Source: Tropicimonas_B omnivorans (lineage in GTDB: Bacteria; Pseudomonadota; Alphaproteobacteria; Rhodobacterales; Rhodobacteraceae). From it: 64,000 bases of DNA. Shown piece by piece: positions 51,454-60,515 of the stretch. The notes beneath the pieces were generated by a model. The model did no database searches. It saw only the letters and a list, made by a program, of their open reading frames with translations, and had not been told where the DNA came from. The first letter of the stretch is position 1. Each line of letters opens with the position of its first letter. The translations under genes and the position numbers were made by a program. The stretch spans positions 806,001-870,000 of the forward strand of contig NZ_JAVRHL010000003.1 in NCBI RefSeq assembly GCF_031846565.1, written 5' to 3'.

Positions 51454-52289
51454 CAGCGAGCGGGGTTCGGCAGGGACGCGATGTCCGGGATCCGGGCGCC
51501 GTCCGCGAACCGCGCCCAAAGGTCGATCAGCGGGCGGAGCTGGTCCGCCTTGGCATGATCCTGCCACGGCTTTTCGTACTGGAAGTGCAGGATGCGGATC
51601 GCGCGCCAGTCCCAGAGCTCGGGCATCGCGAACCAGACATATTGCAGCATGTTCCAGAACACCGGCAGGCCGTGCCAGTCCGGAAAATGACTTTCGAGGA
51701 ACGTCTGGTCCGTGCGCCGCCAGAACGCGCCAGGCGCATCGAGCGCGCCGAGCATCGCCTCGAAGGTCGCGGGGTTCGGCCGCGCCGTGAAGACGCCGCT
51801 ATTCATGCGATGAAAGTCTGCGACACTTTCGTAGACGTTGGGCGCGGCGCAGAACTCAGGGTATCCGAAGAGCTTGTCGCAGGGCGCCAGCATCAGCGTA
51901 TCGGCATCGATGAAGACCGCGCGCTCGTAGTCGAGCTGCCAGAGCCGAAGCTTGGCGAAATTGTCGAGCGGTGTGTGGAAGGGCGGCTTCTCCCCCTTCG
52001 TGAACGGCGCGGCGCCGTGGAGCCTTGCCTTGGCGTGGGCCGCGTTGAAGGCGTCCGACGTGGGCAACAGATCCGCCTGGACGAGCCGGGCGCCGAGCGA
52101 CGAAAGCTCGGACAGATCTCCCGCCTGACCGGTATGAAGGGCGACGAGATCGGCGTCCGTGCCGGCATGTCGGATGGAGCGCAGGAGCGCCTTGGCGCCA
52201 AGAGCGTAATCGGGATTCGTGACGAGGGTGACGAAGGCGCAGGACCCCCGCGCCTTCCGATCCGCGACAAGACCGTCGGGCAGGCTCAC
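51453..52289 (-). CDS. sqdD: Sulfoquinovosyltransferase SqdD (GT8 family)
   Basis: A 278-residue glycogenin-like glycosyltransferase of family 8. The metal-binding DXD is in VFIDADTLML; SCAFVTLVTNPDYALGAKAL starts the fold; HRMNSGVFTARP and the C-terminal HFQYEKPW are conserved. In Rhodobacter SqdD is proposed to transfer sulfoquinovose from its UDP form to the lipid acceptor. It overlaps sqdB by 4 bp and sqdC by 1 bp. Confidence 0.85.
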   Translation of the reverse strand: MSLPDGLVADRKARGSCAFVTLVTNPDYALGAKALLRSIRHAGTDADLVALHTGQAGDLSELSSLGARLVQADLLPTSDAFNAAHAKARLHGAAPFTKGEKPPFHTPLDNFAKLRLWQLDYERAVFIDADTLMLAPCDKLFGYPEFCAAPNVYESVADFHRMNSGVFTARPNPATFEAMLGALDAPGAFWRRTDQTFLESHFPDWHGLPVFWNMLQYVWFAMPELWDWRAIRILHFQYEKPWQDHAKADQLRPLIDLWARFADGARIPDIASLPNPAR

Positions 52290-53503
52290 GAGACCGAGCG
52301 GATCCGGTTGCCCTCGGGGTCCTTCTCGGCTCGCGCGGCCAGGTCCTTGGTCCAGCCGGACACGGCCGGGATGCGCTTGCGATCGATCCGGTGCTCGTAT
52401 CGCTTCGCGACCTCGACGACCTCCTCGAGGAGCCCCTCGGCCAGCGTGGTCGGCTCCAGTCCGAGCGCAAGGAACTGCTTGTTGTCGACGATCAGGTCGT
52501 TCTCGGCCGCTTCCTTGCGGGGGTTCGGCAGGTAGGCGATCTCCGCGCCAGACAGCTTCGCCACCAGCTCGGCCAGGTCGCGAACCCGGCGCGTCTCGGT
52601 CATCTGGTTGAAGATGCGGACCCGGTCTCCCCGCTCCGGCGCGTCTCCGAGCGCCAGCTCGATGCAGCGCACGGTGTCCTGGATGTGGATGAAGGCGCGG
52701 GTCTGCCCGCCCGTGCCGTGGACGGTGAGCGGATAGCCGATCGCCGCCTGGATCAGGAAGCGGTTGAGAACGGTGCCGTAGTCGCCGTCATAATCGAATC
52801 GATTGATGAGCTGTTCGTGGCGCTTGGTCTGCTCGGTATGCGTGCCCCACACGATGCCCTGGTGCAGATCCGTGATCCGCAGCCCGTCGTTCTGGGCGTA
52901 GAACTGGAAGAGGATCTGATCGAGGGACTTGGTCATGTGATAGACCGAGCCGGGCTTCGTCGGGTACAGGATCTCCTGCCCCTTCTTCCCGGAGGGCGTA
53001 TCGATCTCGACGTCGAGATAGCCTTCCGGAATCGGCGCGCCGACGGAGGAATAGCCGTAGACGCCCATCGTCCCGAGATGCACTAGGTGCGCGTCGATCC
53101 CGGTTTCCGCCATGGCGGCCAAAAGGTTGTGCGTGCCGCGGACGTTGTTGTCGACCGTGTAGACCTTGTGGGAATCGGACTTCATCGAATAGGGCGCCGC
53201 GCGCTGCTCCGCGAAGTGTATGATCGCGTCCGGCCTCTCCTCGCTCAGCCAGAGCCGCAGGCGGTCGTACTGCTTGGCGAGGTCGATCTTGTGGAACTCG
53301 ATGGTGCGTCCGGTAACCTTCTTCCAGATCCGAACCCGCTCCTGAATGCTGTCCATCGGCGTCAGGGATTGCACGCCAAGCTCGGCGTCGATCCAGCGGC
53401 GAGACAGGTTGTCTATGACATGCACATCATGCCCCTGATCGGACAGGTGCAGGGCCGTCGGCCATCCGCAAAACCCGTCTCCGCCTAAAACAGCGATTTT
53501 CAT
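52286..53503 (-). CDS. sqdB: UDP-sulfoquinovose synthase SqdB
   Basis: A 405-residue extended short-chain dehydrogenase that joins sulfite with UDP-glucose to make UDP-sulfoquinovose. The SQD1/SqdB signature is strong: VLGGDGFCGWPTALHLS, LGVQSLTPMDSIQERV, HFAEQRAAPYSM, LGTMGVYG, the YHMTK catalytic pair and VHGTGGQTRAFIHIQDTV. GAGGAG lies eight bases before the start. It heads the sqdBDC operon; a Pho-box-like element ends 52 bp upstream. Length matches the Rhodobacter enzyme. Confidence 0.94.
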   Translation of the reverse strand: MKIAVLGGDGFCGWPTALHLSDQGHDVHVIDNLSRRWIDAELGVQSLTPMDSIQERVRIWKKVTGRTIEFHKIDLAKQYDRLRLWLSEERPDAIIHFAEQRAAPYSMKSDSHKVYTVDNNVRGTHNLLAAMAETGIDAHLVHLGTMGVYGYSSVGAPIPEGYLDVEIDTPSGKKGQEILYPTKPGSVYHMTKSLDQILFQFYAQNDGLRITDLHQGIVWGTHTEQTKRHEQLINRFDYDGDYGTVLNRFLIQAAIGYPLTVHGTGGQTRAFIHIQDTVRCIELALGDAPERGDRVRIFNQMTETRRVRDLAELVAKLSGAEIAYLPNPRKEAAENDLIVDNKQFLALGLEPTTLAEGLLEEVVEVAKRYEHRIDRKRIPAVSGWTKDLAARAEKDPEGNRIRSVS

Positions 53504-53554
53504 GAGCGAAACTCCTCAACTCTCGTCCGGCACCAGCCGGCTGGGTCACCGCCT

Positions 53555-53583
53555 ATGACGACGCGGTGACGGTCATGTGACAG
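53555..53583 (-). promoter_or_regulatory. Pho-box-like triple repeat upstream of sqdB
   Basis: On the minus strand: CTGTCAC, then 4 bp (atga), CCGTCAC, then 4 bp (cgcg), TCGTCAT. All three 7-mers share GTCA at 11-bp period, the same geometry as the box before pstS. It lies 52-80 bp upstream of the sqdB start, between lipA and sqdB. It is weaker than the pstS box in the second and third repeats (5 of 7 against CTGTCAT). Confidence 0.68.
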
Positions 53584-53596
53584 GCGCCGAGCCGGC

Positions 53597-54550
53597 TCAG
53601 GAAACGCCCAGTTTCTTCAGACGGGCATCGCGCAGGCGGGCGAAATCGTCGCCGGCATGATAGGACGAGCGCGTCAGCGGCGTGGCGGAGACCATGAGGA
53701 ACCCCTTGCCATAGGCCGACCGCTCGTAGGACGCGAATTCGTCTGGCGTGATGAAGCGGTCCACACCGTGGTGCTTGGACGACGGCTGGAGATACTGGCC
53801 GATGGTCAGAAAATCGATATCCGCGGCGCGCATGTCGTCCATCACCTGCCGAACCTGCTCACCGGTCTCGCCGAGGCCGACCATGATGCCGGACTTGGTG
53901 AACATCGTCGGGTCGAGCTCCTTCACCCGCTGCAGAAGGCGCAGCGAATGGAAGTAGCGCGCGCCGGGGCGCACCGACGGGTAAAGGCCCGGCACGGTCT
54001 CGAGATTGTGGTTGAAGACATCGGGCCTCGCCGCGACGACCACCTCGAGCGCCTCGGGGGCGCATTTGAGGAAGTCCGGCGTCAGGATCTCGATCGTGGT
54101 CTCGGGCGAGCGCCGGCGGACGGCGCGGATCGTCTGGGCAAAATGCTCCGCCCCGCCATCCTCGACGTCGTCCCGGTCCACCGAGGTGATGACGACATGC
54201 GACAGTCCGAGCTTCTGAACCGCATCGGCGACGCGCCCGGGTTCGAACACGTCGAGAGCGTCGGGACGGCCGGTGGCCACGTTGCAGAAGGTGCAGCCGC
54301 GGGTGCAGATCTCGCCCATGATCATCATGGTGGCGTGACCCTGGCTCCAGCATTCGCCGACATTCGGGCAGCCGGCCTCCTCGCATACGGTGGAAAGCCG
54401 ATGCGTGCGCATGATGTCGCGGGTCTTCTTGTAGCCCTCGCCGGTGGGGGCCTTGACCCGGATCCAGTCAGGCTTCTTGGGTTGCGCGTTGTCCGCGCGG
54501 TGCGCCTTTTCTGGATGGCGCTCTCCGGGGATCTTGAGATCGCGTGGCAT
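53597..54550 (-). CDS. lipA: Lipoyl synthase
   Basis: A 317-residue radical SAM enzyme that inserts two sulfurs into octanoyl groups on lipoyl domains. It has the auxiliary cluster Cys set in STVCEEAGCPNVGECW, the radical SAM motif CTRGCTFC, and the C-terminal RSSYHAG with the serine that ligates the auxiliary cluster. The start at 54550 (MPRDLKIPGERHPEKAHRAD) matches alphaproteobacterial LipA. It is divergent from the CNNM gene, with a 215-bp gap. Confidence 0.95.
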   Translation of the reverse strand: MPRDLKIPGERHPEKAHRADNAQPKKPDWIRVKAPTGEGYKKTRDIMRTHRLSTVCEEAGCPNVGECWSQGHATMMIMGEICTRGCTFCNVATGRPDALDVFEPGRVADAVQKLGLSHVVITSVDRDDVEDGGAEHFAQTIRAVRRRSPETTIEILTPDFLKCAPEALEVVVAARPDVFNHNLETVPGLYPSVRPGARYFHSLRLLQRVKELDPTMFTKSGIMVGLGETGEQVRQVMDDMRAADIDFLTIGQYLQPSSKHHGVDRFITPDEFASYERSAYGKGFLMVSATPLTRSSYHAGDDFARLRDARLKKLGVS

Positions 54551-54765
54551 CGGTGCCCTCTTCGGTTTCCCTCCACATAGGGACTTTCGGACGGATTGTC
54601 CAAAGGCGTTCGCACGGTGCGGCGGGCGCCTGCCGTGCGCTGCGTGCATGGCACGCGGCAAAGAGTGCCGGATCGCATCGTTGCGGTGAGCGCCCCATTC
54701 GCCCGCGCTTGAAGGTGGGGCGGAGGAGCCGCATAAGTCTCTCGGTATTTTCTGGACCGGACATC

Positions 54766-56073
54766 ATGACCGAGACCGCCCCTCCCCTTCTCGACGCCGC
54801 CTTCTGGATCACGGCATCCGCCATTCTGGTGCTGCTGATCTGCTCGGCCTTCTTCTCGGGATCCGAGACCGCGCTCACGGCCGCCTCCCGCGGCAAGCTG
54901 CGCTCGATGTCCGACAAGGGCTCCGCCGGTGCGGGCCGGGCCCTTGCGCTGAAGGAAGACGACGAACGCCTGATCGGCGGCATCCTTCTTGGCAACAACC
55001 TTGCCAACATTCTGGCCACCTCGCTCGCGACGGCGCTCTTCACTCGCCTTCTCGGCGATGGTGGCGTGGCGCTGGCAACGCTGGTGATGACGGCGCTCGT
55101 GCTGATCTTTGCAGAGGTGCTGCCCAAGACCTACGCGATCACCGATCCCGAATCCGCGGCCTCCAAGACCGCGCCGATCATCCGCATCGTCATCCTGGTC
55201 CTGTCTCCGGCCGTCTCCGCGGTGCGGGCGATCGTCCGCGGCGTGCTGCGGATCTTCGGCCTCAGGATCGACCCGGACCTCGCCTTGCTGTCGGTGCGGG
55301 AGGAAATCGTCGGTGCGCTTCAGATCGGCCATTCCGAGGGCGTCGTCGAGAAGGAGGACAGGGACCGGCTCCTGGGCGCCCTCGACCTGGGCGACCGAAC
55401 GGTGGAGGAGATCATGCTTCACCGCTCCAAGATCGAGATGATCGACGCGGATGATGAGCCCTCCGCGATCCTGTCGCAGTCCCTCGCCTCGCCGCATACC
55501 CGCCTGCCGGTCTATCGCGGCGATCACGAGAACATCGTCGGGGTCGTCCATGCCAAGGATCTGCTCCGGGCCATGCACAAGCTGACCACCTCGGAAGCCG
55601 GCGCCGAGGCGCTTGCGAAGTTCCGCGTGCTCGACGTGGCGATGAAGCCCTACTTCGTGCCGGAGACCACCACGCTGGATGACCAGATGCGGGAATTCCT
55701 GCGCCGTCACACGCACTTCGCCCTCGTGGTGGACGAGTACGGCGCGCTGCAGGGCCTGATCACGCTGGAGGACATTCTCGAGGAAATCGTCGGCGAGATC
55801 ACCGACGAGTTCGACGTCTCCGGCGAGCGCCCGATGAGGCGCACCGAGACGGGCGACTGGCTGGTGGACGGAGCGATGACGATCCGCGACCTCAACCGCG
55901 CGCGCGACTGGAACCTGCCCGACGAGGAGGCCAACACCGTCGCGGGTCTCGTCATCCACGAGGCGCAGACAATCCCGACGCAGGGCCAGGTGTTCTCGTT
56001 TCACGGCTTTCGCTTCGAAGTGCTGGCGCGAAAGGACAATCGGATCACGCGGCTGAAGATCAGGCAGCTCTAG
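54766..56073 (+). CDS. CNNM/CorC-type membrane protein (hemolysin-family)
   Basis: A 435-residue protein with an N-terminal DUF21 membrane domain (about four TMs, with FFSGSETALTAASRG and GNNLANILATSLAT), two CBS domains (about 210-335, with HRSKIEMIDAD and LRRHTHFALVVDEYG) and a C-terminal CorC/HlyC domain. The family is linked to magnesium/cobalt efflux; the name hemolysin is historical. The start at 54766 matches the family; an earlier in-frame start at 54544 adds an unrelated 74 residues. Confidence 0.9.
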   Translation: MTETAPPLLDAAFWITASAILVLLICSAFFSGSETALTAASRGKLRSMSDKGSAGAGRALALKEDDERLIGGILLGNNLANILATSLATALFTRLLGDGGVALATLVMTALVLIFAEVLPKTYAITDPESAASKTAPIIRIVILVLSPAVSAVRAIVRGVLRIFGLRIDPDLALLSVREEIVGALQIGHSEGVVEKEDRDRLLGALDLGDRTVEEIMLHRSKIEMIDADDEPSAILSQSLASPHTRLPVYRGDHENIVGVVHAKDLLRAMHKLTTSEAGAEALAKFRVLDVAMKPYFVPETTTLDDQMREFLRRHTHFALVVDEYGALQGLITLEDILEEIVGEITDEFDVSGERPMRRTETGDWLVDGAMTIRDLNRARDWNLPDEEANTVAGLVIHEAQTIPTQGQVFSFHGFRFEVLARKDNRITRLKIRQL

Positions 56074-56170
56074 CGCAGGGCCCGCGCGAGGCGCCTTGAT
56101 TCCGGCGCCCGTTCGGATGCAGGCTAACGATCGGCCGTAACGTCAAGCGGCCGGTCGCCGGAAGAATGCG

Positions 56171-57028
56171 ATGCCCGAAGGCTTCAGCAGCAGGTCCGCG
56201 AAGACGCTCACCGAAGCGCCGGAGGCGGTGAGACTGGTTCCGCTCCAGCGTCTGACCCATGGCGGGCGCTGGCGGTCCGAGGCGATGCGCTCCCGTCGCG
56301 AGACGCTGCTCCTCTGGGTCACGCGCGGTCAAGGGCGGATCACGGTCGCCGGCACGACGCGGGGCTACGGCGCCCATAACGCGATCTACATCCCGGCCCG
56401 CACCATGCACGGCATCGAGGTCACTGCGCCCACCTTCGGCTCAGCACTTCGTTTCGGGGCAGATCTGTCGTCCCTGCCCGCTTCCCCGCATCATCTGAGG
56501 ATTAGGGATGCCGGCGCGCAGGGCGAGATGACGAGCCTGATCGAGGCCCTGCAGCGCGAGATCGACGCCGATCGCCCGGAGCGGAAGCGCGCCATAGCGC
56601 TTCACGGCAGTCTCGTCGCTCTCTGGCTGGAACGGCAAATCATGAAGGACCACGGTGAGGCGCGAGACGGCGCTCGGCAAAAAGCCTCCGCCCTCGCCCG
56701 GGCCTTTACCGCACTTGTCGAAGACAAGCTCTATACCGGCCAGACCATCGCCGATTACGCCCTGAAGCTCGGCGTCAGCGCGGACGAGCTGACCCGAACC
56801 TGCCTCGAGACCTGCGGACACACGGCGGAAGATATCCTGGCGGACCGCACCGCCTTCGAGGCCCGCCGGCTTCTGGCGCAGACCGCCCTGCCGCCCGATC
56901 ACATCGCGCTCATGTTGGGCTTCCGAAGCCGGGACGACTTCGCCGACGCTTTCCGGGCCCGAGCCGGGATCGGCCCGTCGGAATTCCGCGAAAGCAGCCG
57001 GTCCCGGCCCCTCTCGCCTGACTGGTGA
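56171..57028 (+). CDS. AraC-family transcriptional regulator
   Basis: A 285-residue regulator. The N-terminal cupin-like arm domain (RLTHGGRWRSEAM, then ETLLLWVTRGQGRITVAG and IPARTMHGIEV) is followed by a linker near residue 170 and the AraC DNA-binding domain with two helix-turn-helices (TIADYALKLGVSADELTRT and IALMLGFRSRDDFADAFRAR). Overall layout resembles regulators such as PobR of aromatic catabolism (cupin plus C-terminal HTH). GGAAGA precedes the start. No adjacent operon points to its target. Confidence 0.85.
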   Translation: MPEGFSSRSAKTLTEAPEAVRLVPLQRLTHGGRWRSEAMRSRRETLLLWVTRGQGRITVAGTTRGYGAHNAIYIPARTMHGIEVTAPTFGSALRFGADLSSLPASPHHLRIRDAGAQGEMTSLIEALQREIDADRPERKRAIALHGSLVALWLERQIMKDHGEARDGARQKASALARAFTALVEDKLYTGQTIADYALKLGVSADELTRTCLETCGHTAEDILADRTAFEARRLLAQTALPPDHIALMLGFRSRDDFADAFRARAGIGPSEFRESSRSRPLSPDW

Positions 57029-57117
57029 GCCCGGGCGCGCGTCATTCAAGGGAACGTGAACCGCTTCCCGCGCATTGGTCCGCCAGAAAATTCTGAACGA
57101 CGGGCAGGACAGACGCT

Positions 57118-58008
57118 ATGTCACACAACGATTTCTCGTGGGCCATTCCGGTCATGCGGGCCGGTTATAGCGGCCGCGGGCTGATCTACACGGTCGTCGG
57201 CGGCTATTCGGCCTACGCCATCTGGCGCGGTGGCACCGCACAGGGAACGAGCGAGGCGCTGGCCCAGCTCGAGACGACGACATGGGGCGGCATCGTCCTC
57301 GCGCTGATCGCGATCGGCATGATCTGCTACGCCGCCTGGCGCGTGATCGACTGCATCTGGGACCTCGAGGATTACGGCTCGGACGGCAAGGGAATGATCG
57401 CCCGCACGGGCATGATCGTGACCGGCGTCATTCACCTCGCCTTCGCCTTCGTCGCGATTTCGCTCCTGTTCACCGGTGGCACGGGTGGAGGCTCCGGCAG
57501 CGGTAGCGGCTCTGGCAGCGGAAGCGGCGGCGGAGGCTCCAGCATCGTCGAATGGGTCGGCAAGATCATGGAAGCGCCCGCGGGCCGGTGGATCGTCGGC
57601 ATCGGCGGCGTGATCGTCATCGGCGCCGGGCTCTACTATCTCGTCAAGGCGTGGAAGGAGAAGTACCGCGAGCACCTGATGGCCAACAAGTTCACCACGA
57701 ATTACAACTGGCTGCTGAAGGCCGGTGTCGCGGCGCAGGGCGTCGTCGTGACGGTGATCGGCGGCCTTCTGGTCAACGCCGCGATGTCCGCCAACCCCAG
57801 CGAGGCCGGCGGCATGGAAGCAGCCTTCGGTTGGCTGTCCCAGCAGGCTTATGGCCGGGTCCTGGTCACGGCGCTGGCCCTCGGCCTTCTGTGCTTCGCG
57901 TTCTTCTGCTTCGTGAACGCCGCCTACCGGATCGTGCCGAAAGCGGCCGGCCCGAACATCACCTCGCTTGCACGGCAGGCCGAGTTGAAGGCGAAGGCGC
58001 ACACCTGA
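57118..58008 (+). CDS. DUF1206 membrane protein with Gly/Ser linker
   Basis: A 296-residue protein made of three repeats of two TMs each (about six TMs), the DUF1206 plan. Repeat landmarks are MRAGYSGRGLIYTVVGGYSA, ARTGMIVTGVIHLAFAFVA and LKAGVAAQGVVVTVIGG; each starts with a basic-Gly pair before the helix. Between repeats 2 and 3 lies a pure Gly/Ser stretch coded at about 57484-57540, which looks like slippage-prone repeat DNA. Function is unknown. Confidence 0.88.
   Translation: MSHNDFSWAIPVMRAGYSGRGLIYTVVGGYSAYAIWRGGTAQGTSEALAQLETTTWGGIVLALIAIGMICYAAWRVIDCIWDLEDYGSDGKGMIARTGMIVTGVIHLAFAFVAISLLFTGGTGGGSGSGSGSGSGSGGGGSSIVEWVGKIMEAPAGRWIVGIGGVIVIGAGLYYLVKAWKEKYREHLMANKFTTNYNWLLKAGVAAQGVVVTVIGGLLVNAAMSANPSEAGGMEAAFGWLSQQAYGRVLVTALALGLLCFAFFCFVNAAYRIVPKAAGPNITSLARQAELKAKAHT
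57484..57540 (+). repeat. Gly/Ser-coding microrepeat in DUF1206 gene
   Basis: A run of alternating ggc/ggt/gga and agc/tct/tcc codons coding for a Gly-Ser linker in a loop between transmembrane repeats. It is in frame and does not break the gene. Confidence 0.7.
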
Positions 58009-58028
58009 CCACTGGGCTACCGAACGAG

Positions 58029-58066
58029 AAAGGGCGCGGGGAGCATATGCCTCCCGCGCCCTTTTT
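58029..58066. terminator. Bidirectional terminator between DUF1206 and helicase genes
   Basis: A long GC stem (aaagggcgcgg... with ...ccgcgcccttt, one bulged g) with the loop catatgc lies between convergent stops. Plus strand ends in ttttt; minus strand in ccctttctcg. Confidence 0.88.
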
Positions 58067-58084
58067 CATGTCTACCCCGAAGGA

Positions 58085-59404
58085 TCAGGCCGCGTTGCTG
58101 CTCCGACCCCGGCGGCGATTGCGCTTCGGCTTGGACGCGGTGACGCCGGGCTTGCCCCTGGCGCCCTGGCCCTGGCCTTGACCGCGACCGCCGCCACCAC
58201 CGCCGGGCTTGCCACCGCCGCCGCCGCCGCGACGACCGCGACCGCCGCCATCGGCCTTCTTGGGCGCGGGACCAGTCGGACGCTCACCGCCGGCAACCTC
58301 GATCGGCAGCTTCGTGGTCTTCTCGATATCCCTCAGGAGGTCGATCTCCTCGGGCGAGCAGAACGCCACCGCCCGTCCGGACGCTCCGGCGCGTGCCGTC
58401 CGGCCGATGCGGTGGACATAAGCGTCCGCCACGTTCGGAAGGTCATAGTTGTAGACGTGGCGCACGTCCGGAATGTCGAGGCCGCGCGCGGCGACGTCGG
58501 TCGCCACCAGGACGCGGATATCCCCGTCGCGGAACCCGTCGAGTGCCCGCAGACGCTGACCCTGGCTCTTGTTGCCGTGGATCGACGCGGCCGCGAAACC
58601 GGACTTGTCGAGGCCCTTCATGAGCCGCTCCGCGCCGTGCTTGGTGCGGGCGAAGACGAGCGCGCGCTCATCGCGGTGCTCGTCCAGGAGATCGGCCAGC
58701 AGCGCGGGCTTCTCCGACTGGTCGAGGAAGTGGATATACTGCGCGATCTTGTCAGCGGGACGACCCGGGGGAGACACCTCGACGCGCACGGGATTGCGCA
58801 GGTAGGTGTTGGCCAGCTCGTTCATCTGCTTCGGCATCGTGGCCGAGAAGAGCATGGTCTGCCGGTCCTCGGGCAGGAGCCGGGCGATCTTGCGCAGGGC
58901 ATGGATGAAGCCGAGATCCAGCATCTGGTCAGCTTCGTCCAGCACGAGGAACGGCGTGCCGGCGAGGTTCACGGCGCCCTGCTCCAGAAGGTCGATCAGA
59001 CGGCCGGGCGTGGCGACGAGGACGTCGCAGCCCTTCTCCATCTTGCGGATCTGCGGCCCCGGCGAGACGCCGCCGGTGATCGTCTGGATCCGGATCTGGG
59101 TGCCTTGCGTCATGTGCGACAGCGTCTCGGCGATCTGACGGACGAGCTCCCGCGTCGGCGCGAGGATCAGCGATTTGGGCTGCTTCGGCGTGGGGCGGCC
59201 ACCGTGAGTGGTCATCAGCGCGTGAACGAGCGGCAGGCCGAAGGCGGCGGTCTTGCCGGTCCCGGTCTGCGCGAGCCCGAGCACGTCGCGGCCGTTCATC
59301 GCGTGGGGAATGGCCTGGGCCTGAATCGGCGTCGGCTCGGAGATGTTGGTGCGCTTCAGCGCATCCAGAAGACGGGGGTCGAGCCCCAGCATGTCGAAAT
59401 CCAA
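58085..59404 (-). CDS. DEAD-box ATP-dependent RNA helicase
   Basis: A 439-residue helicase with the usual motifs in order: Q-motif PTPIQAQAIP, Walker A AQTGTGKT, PTRELVRQ, TGG, TPGR, DEAD (VLDEADQMLD), SAT, LVFARTKHGAE, TDVAARGLDIP and HRIGRTARAG. A C-terminal tail from about residue 375 is rich in Gly, Arg and Lys, typical of RNA-binding RhlE-like proteins. A TTG start at 59404 is favoured: AAAGGA lies seven bases upstream and it gives MDFDMLGLDPRLL, which agrees with the family; the frame up to 59596 is not family-like. A 314-bp gap lies upstream. Confidence 0.92.
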   Translation of the reverse strand: MDFDMLGLDPRLLDALKRTNISEPTPIQAQAIPHAMNGRDVLGLAQTGTGKTAAFGLPLVHALMTTHGGRPTPKQPKSLILAPTRELVRQIAETLSHMTQGTQIRIQTITGGVSPGPQIRKMEKGCDVLVATPGRLIDLLEQGAVNLAGTPFLVLDEADQMLDLGFIHALRKIARLLPEDRQTMLFSATMPKQMNELANTYLRNPVRVEVSPPGRPADKIAQYIHFLDQSEKPALLADLLDEHRDERALVFARTKHGAERLMKGLDKSGFAAASIHGNKSQGQRLRALDGFRDGDIRVLVATDVAARGLDIPDVRHVYNYDLPNVADAYVHRIGRTARAGASGRAVAFCSPEEIDLLRDIEKTTKLPIEVAGGERPTGPAPKKADGGGRGRRGGGGGGKPGGGGGGRGQGQGQGARGKPGVTASKPKRNRRRGRSSNAA

Positions 59405-59718
59405 GAAAATGTCCTTTCGCGGCGCTCGGGGCCTTTGCGGCCCGGCGCGGCACCAGAGCGGCGAGGGCCGCCCCGGAATGGGGTTCTCCGACGCGAGTCG
59501 CGGCGCCGGACCGTCTGTCCGGAGCTGCCTGCGGCGGCGCGTGTCCCCAATGCGTGATGTCGGAAACTCAAATCGTCCGCCGGCCCGGCGTCCCACGAAG
59601 ATGGGGACGTCTCACGCGGCCATGCTTGGCGAACGACGTGGGAGATGCCCTCTCGCCCGTCCGAAGTCAAGCCCGGGGGTCGCCGGGCGCTGGCGCTGCG
59701 AAGTGGCCGCCGGCGCCG
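59405..59718. other. Upstream region of the helicase gene
   Basis: A 314-bp stretch without a credible gene between the lytic transglycosylase end and the helicase start. It probably holds the helicase promoter and a long 5' leader. Short inverted matches occur (tgtcccc near 59541 with ggggac near 59603), but no single stable hairpin stands out. Confidence 0.4.
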
Positions 59719-60309
59719 TCAGCTGCCCATGATCTTGACGACGTACACCTTCGTTTCGGTGTAGGGCGGAATGCCGCCGTGCTTGTCCACCGCGCCGGGG
59801 CCGGCATTGTAGGCGGCAAGCGCGAGGCGCCAGTCGCGATACCGGTCGTACATCATGCGCAGGTAGCGTGCCCCGCCTTCGAGGTTCTGCTGCGGATCGT
59901 GCGGATCGACTCGCAGCCTCGCCGCCGTGCCCGGCATCAACTGGGCAAGGCCGATGGCGCCCTTGTGGCTGAGCGCGTTCGAGTTCCAGCCGCTTTCCTG
60001 CTGTACAAGGCGCAGAAAGAGGTCCTCCGGCACGTTGTACTTTCGGGCGGCGCCGCGGGCGACCTCGACGAACTGTCCCTGGTACCGTCCCGAATAGCTC
60101 GGCCCCTCGCTGTACTTGGACGGAGCGACGATGGAGGGCGGAGCGATGCCGACGGAGGCGCGGTACTGGACCGAGGCGCGATTATCGAGAAACCGCGTCT
60201 GCGCAGCGAACTGCTTGGAGCGCGACTTCGAGGAGACGATGGTGTCCCCAAGCGCCCCGGTCGGCAAGATGAAGGCGGCAGCGAGGGCCGCGGCAATGAT
60301 CCGCTGCAT
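59719..60309 (-). CDS. Lytic transglycosylase, Slt type
   Basis: A 196-residue periplasmic muramidase-like enzyme that cleaves peptidoglycan to 1,6-anhydro ends. The signal peptide ends near PTGALGDT. The SLT domain covers about 85-195 with catalytic Glu in QQESGWNSNA, KGAIGLAQLMPGTA, and AAYNAGPGAV. The N-terminal part is a short low-complexity linker. It is convergent with nothing and divergent from ssb. Confidence 0.93.
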   Translation of the reverse strand: MQRIIAAALAAAFILPTGALGDTIVSSKSRSKQFAAQTRFLDNRASVQYRASVGIAPPSIVAPSKYSEGPSYSGRYQGQFVEVARGAARKYNVPEDLFLRLVQQESGWNSNALSHKGAIGLAQLMPGTAARLRVDPHDPQQNLEGGARYLRMMYDRYRDWRLALAAYNAGPGAVDKHGGIPPYTETKVYVVKIMGS

Positions 60310-60515
60310 TGTGGTTGTCCTGACTGTCCCTGTCGTTTGGACGCGATGCTAGACGATCGGGCAATGGCTCGCCACCCCGCGATAAGGGGAGGCGGGGATC
60401 CGCTCGGCGATGACGGCAGCAAGGAGCGCCCTGCCCGTCCGGTTTTGACTTTCCATGGCGGGCCGCAGGTGGTGTAACCGGCGGCATTCAACAACACCCG
60501 AAATCGGAGGGTCGC

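Noticed and set aside
54325..56004. 559-codon minus-strand frame opposite the CNNM gene
   Set aside because: Antisense shadow; composition is not protein-like.
60310..60515. LexA/SOS box expected upstream of ssb
   Set aside because: No GTTC-N7-GTTC or close variant was found in the gap.
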